A stretch of DNA of 64,000 nucleotides from UKL13-2 sp044229235 (lineage in GTDB: Bacteria; Pseudomonadota; Gammaproteobacteria; Burkholderiales; Usitatibacteraceae): assembly GCA_044229235.1 (NCBI GenBank), contig JBGATH010000005.1, forward strand, positions 1 to 64,000, in the 5' to 3' direction. The notes beneath the pieces were generated by a model. That model was given only the letters and a program-made list of their open reading frames with translations. It searched no databases and had not been told where the DNA came from. This document shows positions 41,081-49,390 of this stretch, piece after piece. The translations under genes and the position numbers were made by a program. Position 1 is the stretch's first letter, and every line of letters begins with the position of its first letter.

Positions 41081-41791
41081 CTAACGTACCGGGACCGCCT
41101 GCACCATGCGGCGATATTCGCGCGGCGGCAAGCCCACGTGGCGGCGGAACGCGCGGGTGAATGCGCTGTGGTCGGCGAAGCCACAATTGCCGGCAATCTC
41201 CGCCACGCTGTGCTTTGCGACCACCAGCAGCATCGCTTTTTCCAGCCGCTGCGCCAGCAGCCATTGTTGCGGGGTAAGCTGAAACATCGCCGCGAAATTT
41301 CGTTCCAGTTGCGCCACCGACATCCCGGCCATCGCAGCCATGTCGCTCACACTTACGCGCTCCGACAGATTGCGTCGCGCGTACTGCAGGGTCTCATTGA
41401 GCCGAGCCAGACCTGGGCTTTTTGCGGTCGGCGCGCGCAGGTCGCGCGAGATGCCTACCAATCCGCAGACCGTGCCGGACTCAACCAGCGGAATCTTCCG
41501 CGTCAGGCACCAGCCGGGCACGTGATCCGTGAACAGGTGGCGTTCGAGTTCGTCAATGATCGGGCGACCGGTTGCGATCACGCGCAAGTCCTGTTGCAGA
41601 TAGCGTTCGCCCAGCGGCGCCGGAAACACGTCGGCTGCCGTTTTGCCGACCGGCCCCGCCAGGCCGTGCAGTCCAAGCCGTTTGCGCAATGTCGCGTTGG
41701 CGTGGGTATAGCGGCCCTGCCGGTCCTTGGCAAAAAACACCACGTCCGGCAACAGGTCAAACAGGGCCAGCAGGGTATCCGGGGTAATCAT
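41081..41791 (-). CDS. AraC-family regulator with N-terminal PAS domain
   Basis: A 236-residue regulator. A PAS fold occupies about residues 8-115 (LLPDVVFFAKDRQGRYTHAN, LTRKIPLVESGTVCGLVGIS) and the AraC two-helix-turn-helix domain about 135-230 (SVSDMAAMAGMSVAQLERNF, SVAEIAGNCGFADHSAFTRA, VGLPPREYRRMV). It is divergent from the hydroxyproline epimerase gene by 79 bp. AraC regulators control hydroxyproline catabolism in Pseudomonas (LhpR), so this is the likely inducer-responsive activator of the operon. The ligand is inferred, not seen. Confidence 0.92.
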   Translation of the reverse strand: MITPDTLLALFDLLPDVVFFAKDRQGRYTHANATLRKRLGLHGLAGPVGKTAADVFPAPLGERYLQQDLRVIATGRPIIDELERHLFTDHVPGWCLTRKIPLVESGTVCGLVGISRDLRAPTAKSPGLARLNETLQYARRNLSERVSVSDMAAMAGMSVAQLERNFAAMFQLTPQQWLLAQRLEKAMLLVVAKHSVAEIAGNCGFADHSAFTRAFRRHVGLPPREYRRMVQAVPVR

Positions 41792-41793
41792 TC

Positions 41794-41830
41794 CCGAATT
41801 GTGCCGAATTCGTCATGGCGTTGTCGAATC
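41794..41830. promoter_or_regulatory. candidate regulator sites, phased direct repeats
   Basis: CCGAATT occurs at 41794-41800 and 41804-41810, and TCGAATC at 41824-41830. The units are spaced 10 and 20 bp apart, so they lie on one face of the helix between the divergent araC-type gene and the epimerase gene. AraC proteins typically bind direct repeats. No promoter hexamers were clear. Confidence 0.35.
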
Positions 41831-41870
41831 AGATCAAGACGGGGGGCGGTAATCCGCGCAAACTTCGTGC

Positions 41871-42806
41871 GTGCAAAAAATTCAATACATCGATTCCCAC
41901 ACCGGTGGTGAACCCACCCGGGTGGTTCTCAATGGTTTTCCGGATTTGTCGGCCCTGCCGCTGGCCGAACGCGTCCACGCGCTGCGCACCCAACATGATC
42001 GCTATCGCGCGGCGACCTGCACCGAGCCGCGCGCCTCGGAAGTGGTGGTCGGTGCCTGGCTGATGCCGCCTACCCGGGCCGGCTCGGCAGCGTCGGTGAT
42101 TTTCTTCAACAATGCCGGCTATCTGGGCATGTGCGGGCACGGCAGCATCGGCGTCATCGCCACGCTGAAGCATCTGGGCCGCATCGAAGCCGGCGTGCAC
42201 CGGCTGGACACACCGGTCGGCACCGTCAGCTGCACCCTGCACCAGGACGGCAGGGCGACAATCGAGAACATCACTTCATTTCGCTTCCGGCACCTCGTGG
42301 AAATTGACGTGCCCGGCTTTGGCCGCGTGAGCGGAGACGTAGCCTGGGGTGGCAACTGGTTTTTCCTGGTGGATGCCGGCAAGCGGCCAATGGGTCGCGG
42401 ACACATTCCCGACCTGATGCAATTTGCACGGGCCATTCGCGGCGCGCTGTCCGATCAGGGCATCACCGGCAAGGACGGCGCCGAGATCGACCACATTGAA
42501 CTGTTCGGCGCGCCCAGCGCGGACAAGCTGGACAGCCGCAACTTCGTGCTCTGCCCCGGCAGCGAGTACGATCGCTCCCCCTGCGGCACCGGCACCAGCG
42601 CGAAACTCGCCTGCCTGGCCGCCGACGGCAAACTTGCGGAAGGCGCGATCTGGCGCCAGGAAAGCATTGTCGGCAGCGTGTTCGAGGCCAGCTATCGCCT
42701 CACCGAAGGCGGCGTGATCCCCAGCATCACCGGCCAGGCATTCGTCTGCGGCGAAGGCACGCTGCTGCTGGATCCGGCGGATCCGTTTCAGTGGGGCATG
42801 GGTTGA
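41871..42806 (+). CDS. 4-hydroxyproline 2-epimerase (proline racemase family)
   Basis: A 311-residue enzyme starting at GTG 41871. It converts trans-4-hydroxy-L-proline to cis-4-hydroxy-D-proline using two cysteines as acid and base. Both are present: Cys88 in GYLGMCGHGSIG and Cys238 in YDRSPCGTGTSAKLA. Their positions match characterised 4-hydroxyproline epimerases closely. IDSHTGGEPTRVV is the N-terminal signature. Proline racemases share the cysteines, but the neighbouring DHDPS-type deaminase and FAD dehydrogenase genes favour the hydroxyproline role. It is the first gene of a three-gene plus-strand operon. Confidence 0.92.
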   Translation: MQKIQYIDSHTGGEPTRVVLNGFPDLSALPLAERVHALRTQHDRYRAATCTEPRASEVVVGAWLMPPTRAGSAASVIFFNNAGYLGMCGHGSIGVIATLKHLGRIEAGVHRLDTPVGTVSCTLHQDGRATIENITSFRFRHLVEIDVPGFGRVSGDVAWGGNWFFLVDAGKRPMGRGHIPDLMQFARAIRGALSDQGITGKDGAEIDHIELFGAPSADKLDSRNFVLCPGSEYDRSPCGTGTSAKLACLAADGKLAEGAIWRQESIVGSVFEASYRLTEGGVIPSITGQAFVCGEGTLLLDPADPFQWGMG

Positions 42807-42822
42807 CACCCGCTGCCCGTAC

Positions 42823-42840
42823 TTCCCGCCAAGCGGGGAA
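42823..42840. other. weak hairpin in the epimerase-deaminase gap
   Basis: TTCCCGC-CAA-GCGGGGAA forms a stem with one bulge in the 70-bp spacer, without a good T-run. It may tune or stabilise the operon mRNA rather than end it. Confidence 0.35.
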
Positions 42841-42876
42841 AGAACCCTTTCAACCTGACTGCAAGGAATCGATGAC

Positions 42877-43782
42877 ATGAGCCCATTCTGGAACGGCGTC
42901 CTGCCGGCAATCACCACGCCCTTCCAAGCCGACGGCAGCGTCGACCATGCCTTCCTGGCAAAACACGTCGGCATGATGCTCGATGCCGGCTGCAGCGGCA
43001 TCGTGCCGCTGGGTTCACTAGGCGAAACCGCCACGCTGCGATTCGACGAGAAGCAAGCGGTCCTCGAAACCGTCGTCAAGGCGTGCGCCGGACGCGGGGC
43101 CGTGGTGCCCGGTGTGGCAGCCCTGGCCACCAGCGATGCGGTCGCGTTCGCACGCATGGCGGCGTCGGTTGGTTGCCGCGGCCTGATGGTATTGCCGCCC
43201 TATGTTTATTCCAGCGACTGGCGCGAGATGAAACACCATGTTGCCGCAGTCATCACCGCCACTGACCTGCCCTGCATGCTTTACAACAACCCGATTGCCT
43301 ACAAGACCGATTTCCAGCCGCCGCAGGTCGCGGAGCTGGCGGCAGAGCATGCCAACCTCGTCGCCATCAAGGAATCGAGCGCCGACATCCGCCGTATCGC
43401 CGCGATTCGTGCGCTCCTCGGCGAGCGCCTGCACATCCTGGTGGGTGTCGATGACATCATCGTAGAAGGCGTCGCGGCCGGCGCGACCGGCTGGGTGGCC
43501 GGACTGGTCAATGCCTTTCCGCGCGAGTCGGTGATGCTGTTCGAGATGGCGCGTGCCGGAAAATGGCGCGAACTGGAGCCGCTGTACCACTGGTTCCTGC
43601 CGCTGTTGAAGATGGATACCGTGGTCAAGTTCGTGCAACTGATCAAGCTGGTGCAGCAGCATACCGGTATGGGCAGCGCGGCCGTGCGGGCGCCGCGGCT
43701 GGAACTGACCGGCGAAGAGCTCGCCGAAGCCGAGCGCGCCATCCGCCACGCACTCGCCACCAAGCCGGCCTTCCCGGCCTGA
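42877..43782 (+). CDS. DHDPS-family pyrroline-hydroxy-carboxylate deaminase (probable)
   Basis: A 301-residue barrel enzyme of the dihydrodipicolinate synthase family. The Schiff-base Lys165 is in LVAIKESSADI, the catalytic Tyr136 in MLYNNP, and the loop GSLGETATL near residue 47 replaces the GTTGES of true DapA. In hydroxyproline pathways a member of this family deaminates delta-1-pyrroline-4-hydroxy-2-carboxylate to 2-oxoglutarate semialdehyde; the gene order supports that role. It follows the epimerase by 70 bp. A DapA role is unlikely in this context. Confidence 0.87.
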   Translation: MSPFWNGVLPAITTPFQADGSVDHAFLAKHVGMMLDAGCSGIVPLGSLGETATLRFDEKQAVLETVVKACAGRGAVVPGVAALATSDAVAFARMAASVGCRGLMVLPPYVYSSDWREMKHHVAAVITATDLPCMLYNNPIAYKTDFQPPQVAELAAEHANLVAIKESSADIRRIAAIRALLGERLHILVGVDDIIVEGVAAGATGWVAGLVNAFPRESVMLFEMARAGKWRELEPLYHWFLPLLKMDTVVKFVQLIKLVQQHTGMGSAAVRAPRLELTGEELAEAERAIRHALATKPAFPA

Positions 43783-43822
43783 GCGCCGCGGCAGCTATTA
43801 CCACGGTGGCGGCGCCAGCGGC

Positions 43823-45082
43823 GTGACAGACCAAGTGGACGCACGGCCGCACGACATCGTCGTCATCGGCGCCGGCATCATCGGCCTGGCCTGCGCGTTT
43901 CGACTGCAGCGCGAAGGCAGCCGCGTGCTGCTCATCGATCGCGATGCACCTGGCATGGGCGCCTCGTTCGGCAACGCCGGGCATATCGCCACCGAGCAGG
44001 TCTTTCCCCTCGCCTCGCCGGCGGTGATCCGCGGCGCCCTCGGCTATCTGTTTGATGCCGACAGCCCGCTCAGAATCGATCCGCGCTATCTGCTGCCCAT
44101 CCTGCCCTGGCTGGCGCGCTTCACCTGGGCGGCGCGTCCGGCGGCGTTTGCGCGTGGCACCGCGGCACTGGCATCGCTACAGGCCACCGCCGCCGCGGAC
44201 TTTGCCGACCTGCTGCGCGACGCCCGCGCGCAGTCCATGCTGCACATGGGCGGTCATCTGGTTCTGGTTGAAACGGCCGCATCGATCGCGGCGGCTCAGC
44301 ACGAGCAGGCGCAACTCGCGCGATACGGTATTGCCACGACCTGGCTCAACCCGGCCGACGTCAAGCTGCTCGCACCGGATATCGCGCCACCCCTTGCCGG
44401 CGCCGTGCATTTCCACGGCAGCGGGCATGTCGATGATCCGCACGCGGTTTGCAAGGCACTGTTCGATGCCTTTCGCGCAGCCGGTGGCGGTTTTTCGCAG
44501 GAAGCGGTGACCCGCCTGGCGCCGCAAGCAGCAGGCTTCACGCTGACCACCTCAGCCGGCAGGAGTTTGTCGGCGCCGCGCGTGCTGCTGACCGCCGGCG
44601 CTTGGTCGAAGCGGCTGGCCGAACAATGCGGATACAAGGTGCCACTGGAAACCGAACGCGGTTATCACCTGACGCTGGCGGGCGCCGCGCCGCAGTTCGC
44701 CATTCCCGTCGCAAGCCTCGAGCGCAAGATCATCATGACGCCCATGTCCGTCGGCCTGCGCATGACCGGCACGGTGGAGTTCGGCGGACTGAATCTGCCG
44801 CCGGACCCGCACCGCTTCACGCTGTTGCGCAGGCACCTGAAAGCGCTGCTGCCGCACACCGATCCGGACGCGGCCAGCACCTGGATGGGCTTCCGTCCCT
44901 CACTGCCGGATCACCTGCCCATGCTTGGCCGCGCCCCGCGTCATGCCGGACTTTTCTTTGCCTTCGGCCACCAGCACCTGGGCCTGACCCTGGCCGGCGT
45001 GACCGCGCGCATCATCGCCGGCGCCTGTGCCGGTCGCGACGACGCACTGCCGATGACGCCATTTGCCGCGGACCGATTCTGA
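43823..45082 (+). CDS. FAD-dependent D-hydroxyproline dehydrogenase (DadA-like)
   Basis: A 419-residue flavoprotein starting at GTG 43823. The FAD loop is HDIVVIGAGIIGLACAFRL near residue 10, followed by GASFGNAGHIATEQV, RVLLTAGAWSKRLAEQCGYK and the C-terminal GRAPRHAGLFFAFGHQHLGLT, all typical of the D-amino acid dehydrogenase (DadA) family. In hydroxyproline degradation this class oxidises cis-4-hydroxy-D-proline to the pyrroline that the previous enzyme deaminates. The third gene of the operon, 40 bp after the deaminase gene. Simple D-alanine dehydrogenase is the alternative. The last step, a semialdehyde dehydrogenase, is not in the window. Confidence 0.87.
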   Translation: MTDQVDARPHDIVVIGAGIIGLACAFRLQREGSRVLLIDRDAPGMGASFGNAGHIATEQVFPLASPAVIRGALGYLFDADSPLRIDPRYLLPILPWLARFTWAARPAAFARGTAALASLQATAAADFADLLRDARAQSMLHMGGHLVLVETAASIAAAQHEQAQLARYGIATTWLNPADVKLLAPDIAPPLAGAVHFHGSGHVDDPHAVCKALFDAFRAAGGGFSQEAVTRLAPQAAGFTLTTSAGRSLSAPRVLLTAGAWSKRLAEQCGYKVPLETERGYHLTLAGAAPQFAIPVASLERKIIMTPMSVGLRMTGTVEFGGLNLPPDPHRFTLLRRHLKALLPHTDPDAASTWMGFRPSLPDHLPMLGRAPRHAGLFFAFGHQHLGLTLAGVTARIIAGACAGRDDALPMTPFAADRF

Positions 45083-45215
45083 AGGCCGTGCAGCAGAGGT
45101 GAGTGGCAACAAAATCCCGTTATGATTCCTGTTGCGTGCCATGCGATCGCATCGCCGCGACGATGCTCCAGCCTGTCATCTTTAAGAACCCGTCTCACCC
45201 ATCCAGGAAAAAAAC

Positions 45216-45785
45216 ATGTCGCTTTCCGCCCCCGAATTGAAAACCGCCGGCAACCTGCAAGCGCTGCTCGGCCCCAGCAATGAACCCTGGCAGGTCAACC
45301 TGACCGACCCGGCGGTTTCGGTGATGACCGACTTCCGCGTCCGCTCCATGTTCCGGCTTTCTCCCGACGAAACCATCGATGCGGCGCTGGAGAAAATGAA
45401 GATCGCCGGATTACGCATTGCCTTCGTGTTTGAAAAAGGCTCGGAGAACGTGCTGGGGATGATTACCGCCTACGACATCATGGGCGAGAAGCCGATGCGC
45501 TACATGCAGGACATCAGGCTTAACGATCATCACGTCCTGCGCAAGGACATCAAGGTCGGCGATCTCCTCGACCCGGTCTCGGCCTGGGTCACCGCCAGCC
45601 TGCACGACGTCGAGCGCGCGACCGTGCAGAGCGTGCTGATCGCCCTGCAAAAAAGCGGCCGCACGCATCTGCCGGTGATTGAATCCTCCGCCGGCGGCAC
45701 ACCCCGCCTGCGCGGTTTGTTCTCCTCGGCCAAGATCCTGCGTCTCAGCGAAGCCTCGCGTCAGCAGACGAGCAAAGGCAAGTAG
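45216..45785 (+). CDS. CBS-domain protein
   Basis: A 189-residue cytoplasmic protein with two CBS motifs: MTDFRVRSMFRLSPDETIDA with LRIAFVFEKGSENVLGMITA, and VQSVLIALQKSGRTHLPVIE with LRGLFSSAKILRL. CBS pairs sense adenine nucleotides. It has no effector domain, so it probably acts through a partner. A ribosome site CAGGAAAA precedes the ATG. It follows the hydroxyproline operon by 133 bp and may be transcribed separately. Confidence 0.85.
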   Translation: MSLSAPELKTAGNLQALLGPSNEPWQVNLTDPAVSVMTDFRVRSMFRLSPDETIDAALEKMKIAGLRIAFVFEKGSENVLGMITAYDIMGEKPMRYMQDIRLNDHHVLRKDIKVGDLLDPVSAWVTASLHDVERATVQSVLIALQKSGRTHLPVIESSAGGTPRLRGLFSSAKILRLSEASRQQTSKGK

Positions 45786-45800
45786 CCGCCACCGGGCAAC

Positions 45801-45866
45801 AAAACTCCAGCAATGGCGCGTCTCCCAGACCAAAAATGCCCTGGAAGGCGCGCCAATGCTGGAGTT
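45801..45866. repeat. REP-like palindrome, copy 5 (solitary, best conserved)
   Basis: The arms ACTCCAGCAATGGCGCG and CGCGCCAATGCTGGAGT pair almost perfectly around CTCCCAGACC-AAAAATGCCCTGG. It lies between the convergent CBS and prolyl aminopeptidase genes. This is the best example of the family consensus. Confidence 0.85.
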
Positions 45867-45891
45867 CAGCAGCCAGTTCGTGGCCTGTGCT

Positions 45892-47214
45892 TCAGGCGTT
45901 GCCCCGCGCCAACCCCAGTAGCCGATCAAGGATCCGTTCGCCATCGGCGCGCAGGCCGTTGTGTTCGTATTCGCTGGTGACCCACAGTTTCATGTTCGGT
46001 ACGATCGCCGCGGTCTCTTCGGAAAACTCGCGGTGCACGTACATGTCGTCAAAGTACACCGCGGCGGCGACCGGCACCTTGTTGGAGCGCAGCTTGTCGA
46101 CGTCGTAGAGCATCGGCCACTCGGCCGTCTGCGCCAGAATCTCGGCGGCTTCCTTCAGCGGCTGCAATTGCGGGTAGGTGTCGAACATCCAGGGATAAAT
46201 CATCTCCCCGGTGAACAGCACGCGGTCGGTGCGATCCAGTGTGAACTCCGGATACTCGGCCAGCAGGCGCTGTGCCGACCAGCGGCTGGCAGCGCGCTGC
46301 GTGTAACAGGCTTCCTGCATCAGCGAGAAAATCGGGTTAGTGTCGAACGATTGCAGCTGTTCCAGGTGAAACAGGAAATTCCAGTTCAGCTCACGGCCGC
46401 GTCCGGGCACGTCGACGAACGCTTCCTCCACCAGGTAATGGATCGCCTCGAAGCCGTCGCTCATGCCAAATTGCAGGCCGAGTTGCAGGAAGCGCTGCGC
46501 GGTAAGGCGCCCGCCACCCGGCATCTGCACATCGTGGTCCAGCAGATGGCGCACGATGTCTTTTACCCGTTCCACATCGGCCGGATAACGCAGGTAGTAG
46601 AGCCGGTTCTTGTCGATCACGCGTTTGTAAGTGGCGCGATATACGTCGTCGGTGGGCCGCGTCAACGAGGGAATGCCGCCGGTAATCAGCGCCTCGCGCA
46701 GCCCCTCGGGCGCCGCGGAGAGATAGCGCATGGCGCAGAAACCGCCGTAGCTTTGGCCGAGGATGCTCCACGGCTCGCCTTTTGCCAGCTGCGTGCGGAT
46801 GGCCTCGGCGTCGCGCACGATGCTGTCGGTGCGAAAGTGCATCAGGTAATCGGCCTGCTCGCGCGCGCTGGCGAAGGCGCGCATGGTTTGCGCCGTGACC
46901 GGCGTCGACAACCCGGTACCGCGCTGGTCCAGCAGCAGCACGCGAAATTGCTGGAGCGCGCGCCTGATCCAGCCGCTGTTGCCCACCGGGCGCGGCGAAC
47001 CCGAACCCGGCCCGCCCTGGAAAAACACCAGGTACGGCTGCTGGCTGTGTTCCTTGTCGGGCGCGATCACCTCGCGGGCGAATACCTGGATGGTCTTGCC
47101 GGGATTGGCGTAGTCCAGCGGCAGGTCGAAAACATGGTCGAGGAGAACCAGTCCGGGAATGGCGTGGCGGAGTGCAGTCATGGGGAAGTGTCGATCAGGT
47201 TCGGGAACAGGCAT
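45892..47214 (-). CDS. prolyl aminopeptidase-like alpha/beta hydrolase (family S33)
   Basis: A 440-residue protein; a start at ATG 47181 (MTALRHAIPGLVLLDHVFDL) would give 429 residues and fits the family better than the upstream one. It has the oxyanion segment VFFQGGPGSGSPRPV, DQRGTGLSTPV, the nucleophile Ser in ILGQSYGGFCAMRYLS, the acid in VYFDDMYVHREFSE and the His in TSEYEHNGLRADGE. S33 enzymes release N-terminal proline, some also hydroxyproline, from peptides. Its place next to the hydroxyproline operon suggests a supply of substrate, which is inference. Confidence 0.88.
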   Translation of the reverse strand: MPVPEPDRHFPMTALRHAIPGLVLLDHVFDLPLDYANPGKTIQVFAREVIAPDKEHSQQPYLVFFQGGPGSGSPRPVGNSGWIRRALQQFRVLLLDQRGTGLSTPVTAQTMRAFASAREQADYLMHFRTDSIVRDAEAIRTQLAKGEPWSILGQSYGGFCAMRYLSAAPEGLREALITGGIPSLTRPTDDVYRATYKRVIDKNRLYYLRYPADVERVKDIVRHLLDHDVQMPGGGRLTAQRFLQLGLQFGMSDGFEAIHYLVEEAFVDVPGRGRELNWNFLFHLEQLQSFDTNPIFSLMQEACYTQRAASRWSAQRLLAEYPEFTLDRTDRVLFTGEMIYPWMFDTYPQLQPLKEAAEILAQTAEWPMLYDVDKLRSNKVPVAAAVYFDDMYVHREFSEETAAIVPNMKLWVTSEYEHNGLRADGERILDRLLGLARGNA

Positions 47215-47360
47215 TCATTCTACGGCGCGGCGCAGCAGCAGCGGCATCTGCGCCATCGGCCGGCGTGTTTGGTTGGCGCGCGGCAAACAGCATACAATTT
47301 CCGCAGGCCGCGACATTGCAGCATCAACTTCTATAGCGGCCACCAAGGCCCGCGCTCCGC

Positions 47361-47894
47361 ATGAAACCACCCGTCCGCATTCCGCAAAGAACCAAGCTCA
47401 GCGCATTCGGCACGCCGTGGCCGCTGGATCCGCCGCTGCTGCGCATTCGCCTGCGCTACATCACCGCCCGCTTCCTGCAGATGCCCGAGCCGCGCATGTC
47501 GCTGCGCAATACCGAGGAAATCCTCCGCTTCGCGCAGCAGATGATGGACGACGGCACGCCGCGCGCCGCCACCGAACTGGTGCGGCTGGCCATCGAGGAA
47601 GATCCGGAGCAGCGTCCGCTTTGGCTGCTGTTGCTGGCGCGCGCGTTCGAGGACGACAACGCCAGCGAATTTGCCGAGCTGGCGCATGCGTTTGCCGCCC
47701 AGTTCCCCAACGATGCCGCGCAAGCCGAAGTCACAGCGCTGGGCCAGTGGCTGGCCGCACCGGGGCATCCCGCGCCCGAGCGCGCACGCACGGCCGCGTG
47801 GAGTCCGGCGGCCCTGCTGGGACGCGACGGGCGCGCCCAGCAGGATTTTCACAGCCGCCTGGCGCAGTTGGCCCAGTCGCCGCCGCTGCGGTAG
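47361..47894 (+). CDS. uncharacterised 177-residue protein
   Basis: No family recognised. The protein is acidic-helical from about residue 45 (SLRNTEEILRFAQQMMDDGT, ATELVRLAIEEDPEQRPLWL, EFAELAHAFAAQFPNDAAQA), a pattern like one or two tetratricopeptide or FimV-type helices. The N-terminal 45 residues are basic and proline-rich. It has no signal peptide. It ends 2 bp before the next gene, with which it surely forms an operon. The start at ATG 47361 has no strong ribosome site; the internal ATG in MPEPRMSLRN is an alternative. Confidence 0.7.
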   Translation: MKPPVRIPQRTKLSAFGTPWPLDPPLLRIRLRYITARFLQMPEPRMSLRNTEEILRFAQQMMDDGTPRAATELVRLAIEEDPEQRPLWLLLLARAFEDDNASEFAELAHAFAAQFPNDAAQAEVTALGQWLAAPGHPAPERARTAAWSPAALLGRDGRAQQDFHSRLAQLAQSPPLR

Positions 47895-47896
47895 CC

Positions 47897-49384
47897 ATGA
47901 GCACGCCTTCCAATCCCGGCAGTTTTGATCGCGGCGACATCACCGGCCGCCACCGCGCGCTCGACAAGAGCATCGCCGCCTTCAAGCCGCGCGATGCCAT
48001 CAACAGCGTCGGCCAGGCGCTGCGCGCCTTCGAAGACCAGACGCGTCCCGAGCGCGAGCAACTGCTCAAGTTCGGGCTGTTCCAGAAGCGCGAGGAACAG
48101 TCCGCCGCGCTGTGGATGGCGGAACGCTACGAACACCTGCGCGCGCTGGCGTGTGCCAACGTGCCGCGCACCTTCGACGACGCCGCCACCGCCAAGGACC
48201 AGCGCATCCAGGCCTGCGCGCTGGCCATCCTGCTGTGCGGCCACGCCACCAAATGGGGGAAATTCGCCGGCAACCGTCCGCAACCGGCGGCACGCGAATG
48301 GCTGCACCAGATTTTCCGCACGGCGGTTGCCTTCGGCGTCGATGCCGGCGTCATCAGCCAGCGCATCGAGGATCAGCAGGTCGATGCGACTGTGGAAGCA
48401 CTCTATGTGCGCGCCCTGCTGCTGGATCGCTTCGCCAGCGGCAACCTGCCGCCCAACCGCCTGGAAATCCTCGACAACTGGCTGGTGGCCTGGATGGGTT
48501 CGCTGTGGCTGACCCGCGTGCCGGTGGCGGGCGAGCCTACGCTGGGCGTGAACACCGCTTCGCCGCAGCGCGGCCTGGTTCCGCATTCGGAAGGCGACGG
48601 CGCCCACCTGTTCCTGAGCCTGCGCCCCCTGCAGCGCCAGCTCGACCGCACCATTCGCGCGTTCCACCACGGCCAGATTTTTCCGGGATGGGGCATCGGC
48701 AACGTCGCGCCCATGGAAGAGCACGTCGCGGTGATCGATTTTCTCGAGCGCGAGTTCCTGCTGATCGAAACCGCGCAGCAGCAACGCAGCCAGCGCGGCA
48801 AGCGCGTTTCGTTCGGCACCAACTCGGTGGTCGGCGTTTTCTTTGGCTTCGATGAAATCTGTCGGCTGGCGTTTTCCAGTGAACGCTTCAACACGCTCTC
48901 CGGTGGTGGCAGCCACATCGGCATTCGCAACGCCATCAACTTGCTCGATGTCAGTGAGGGCGGGCTGGGACTGGACATGGTCGAAGATGATGCGCGCCGC
49001 GTGCAGGTCAACGAGCTGGTTGCCATCCGCCTCGAAAAGGGCCGGCCCTGCGTGCTGGGCGTGGTGGTGCGCAAGTCTCCGCTGCAGCGTCCCAGCGCCA
49101 CGCTGGTGGGAATCAAGGTTCTGTCAAAGATGCCGGTCTATGTCGCGCTGGAGCGTGTCGATGAGGCTACCAACACCTGGCAGCCCGGCGAAGGCATCCT
49201 GCTGTCCGGTGAGGCAGCGGACGGATTTTCCGATTCGGTGGTGGTCAGCGACAAGACCTACGTCGCGAACTCGCCTCTGGCCGTGACCATGGGCGCGCAG
49301 GTGTTCGAGCTGTATCTGCGGCGCGTGCGCCAGCAAGGCCCCGGCTGGCGCATGACCGCCTTCGATGCCGTACACGCGCAATAG
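47897..49384 (+). CDS. uncharacterised protein with a PilZ-like C-terminal motif
   Basis: A 495-residue soluble protein from ATG 47897; the longer open frame upstream overlaps the previous genes. The N-terminal two thirds are helical and unrecognised (AALWMAERYEHLRALACANV, GRHRALDKSIAAFKPRDAIN). Near residue 351, LLDVSEGGLGLDM matches the DxSxxG half of a PilZ cyclic-di-GMP site, followed by VNELVAIRLEKGRPCVLGVV, a beta-barrel-like pattern. The RxxxR half is not evident nearby. If real, it links the protein to cyclic-di-GMP, but this is tentative. It follows the 177-residue gene by 2 bp and precedes a TonB receptor gene by 6 bp. Confidence 0.75.
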   Translation: MSTPSNPGSFDRGDITGRHRALDKSIAAFKPRDAINSVGQALRAFEDQTRPEREQLLKFGLFQKREEQSAALWMAERYEHLRALACANVPRTFDDAATAKDQRIQACALAILLCGHATKWGKFAGNRPQPAAREWLHQIFRTAVAFGVDAGVISQRIEDQQVDATVEALYVRALLLDRFASGNLPPNRLEILDNWLVAWMGSLWLTRVPVAGEPTLGVNTASPQRGLVPHSEGDGAHLFLSLRPLQRQLDRTIRAFHHGQIFPGWGIGNVAPMEEHVAVIDFLEREFLLIETAQQQRSQRGKRVSFGTNSVVGVFFGFDEICRLAFSSERFNTLSGGGSHIGIRNAINLLDVSEGGLGLDMVEDDARRVQVNELVAIRLEKGRPCVLGVVVRKSPLQRPSATLVGIKVLSKMPVYVALERVDEATNTWQPGEGILLSGEAADGFSDSVVVSDKTYVANSPLAVTMGAQVFELYLRRVRQQGPGWRMTAFDAVHAQ

Positions 49385-49390
49385 CGCTTG

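Noticed and set aside
42877..43782. Housekeeping dihydrodipicolinate synthase (dapA)
   Set aside because: The GSLGETATL loop differs from the DapA GTTGES loop, and the gene lies between hydroxyproline-type enzymes.
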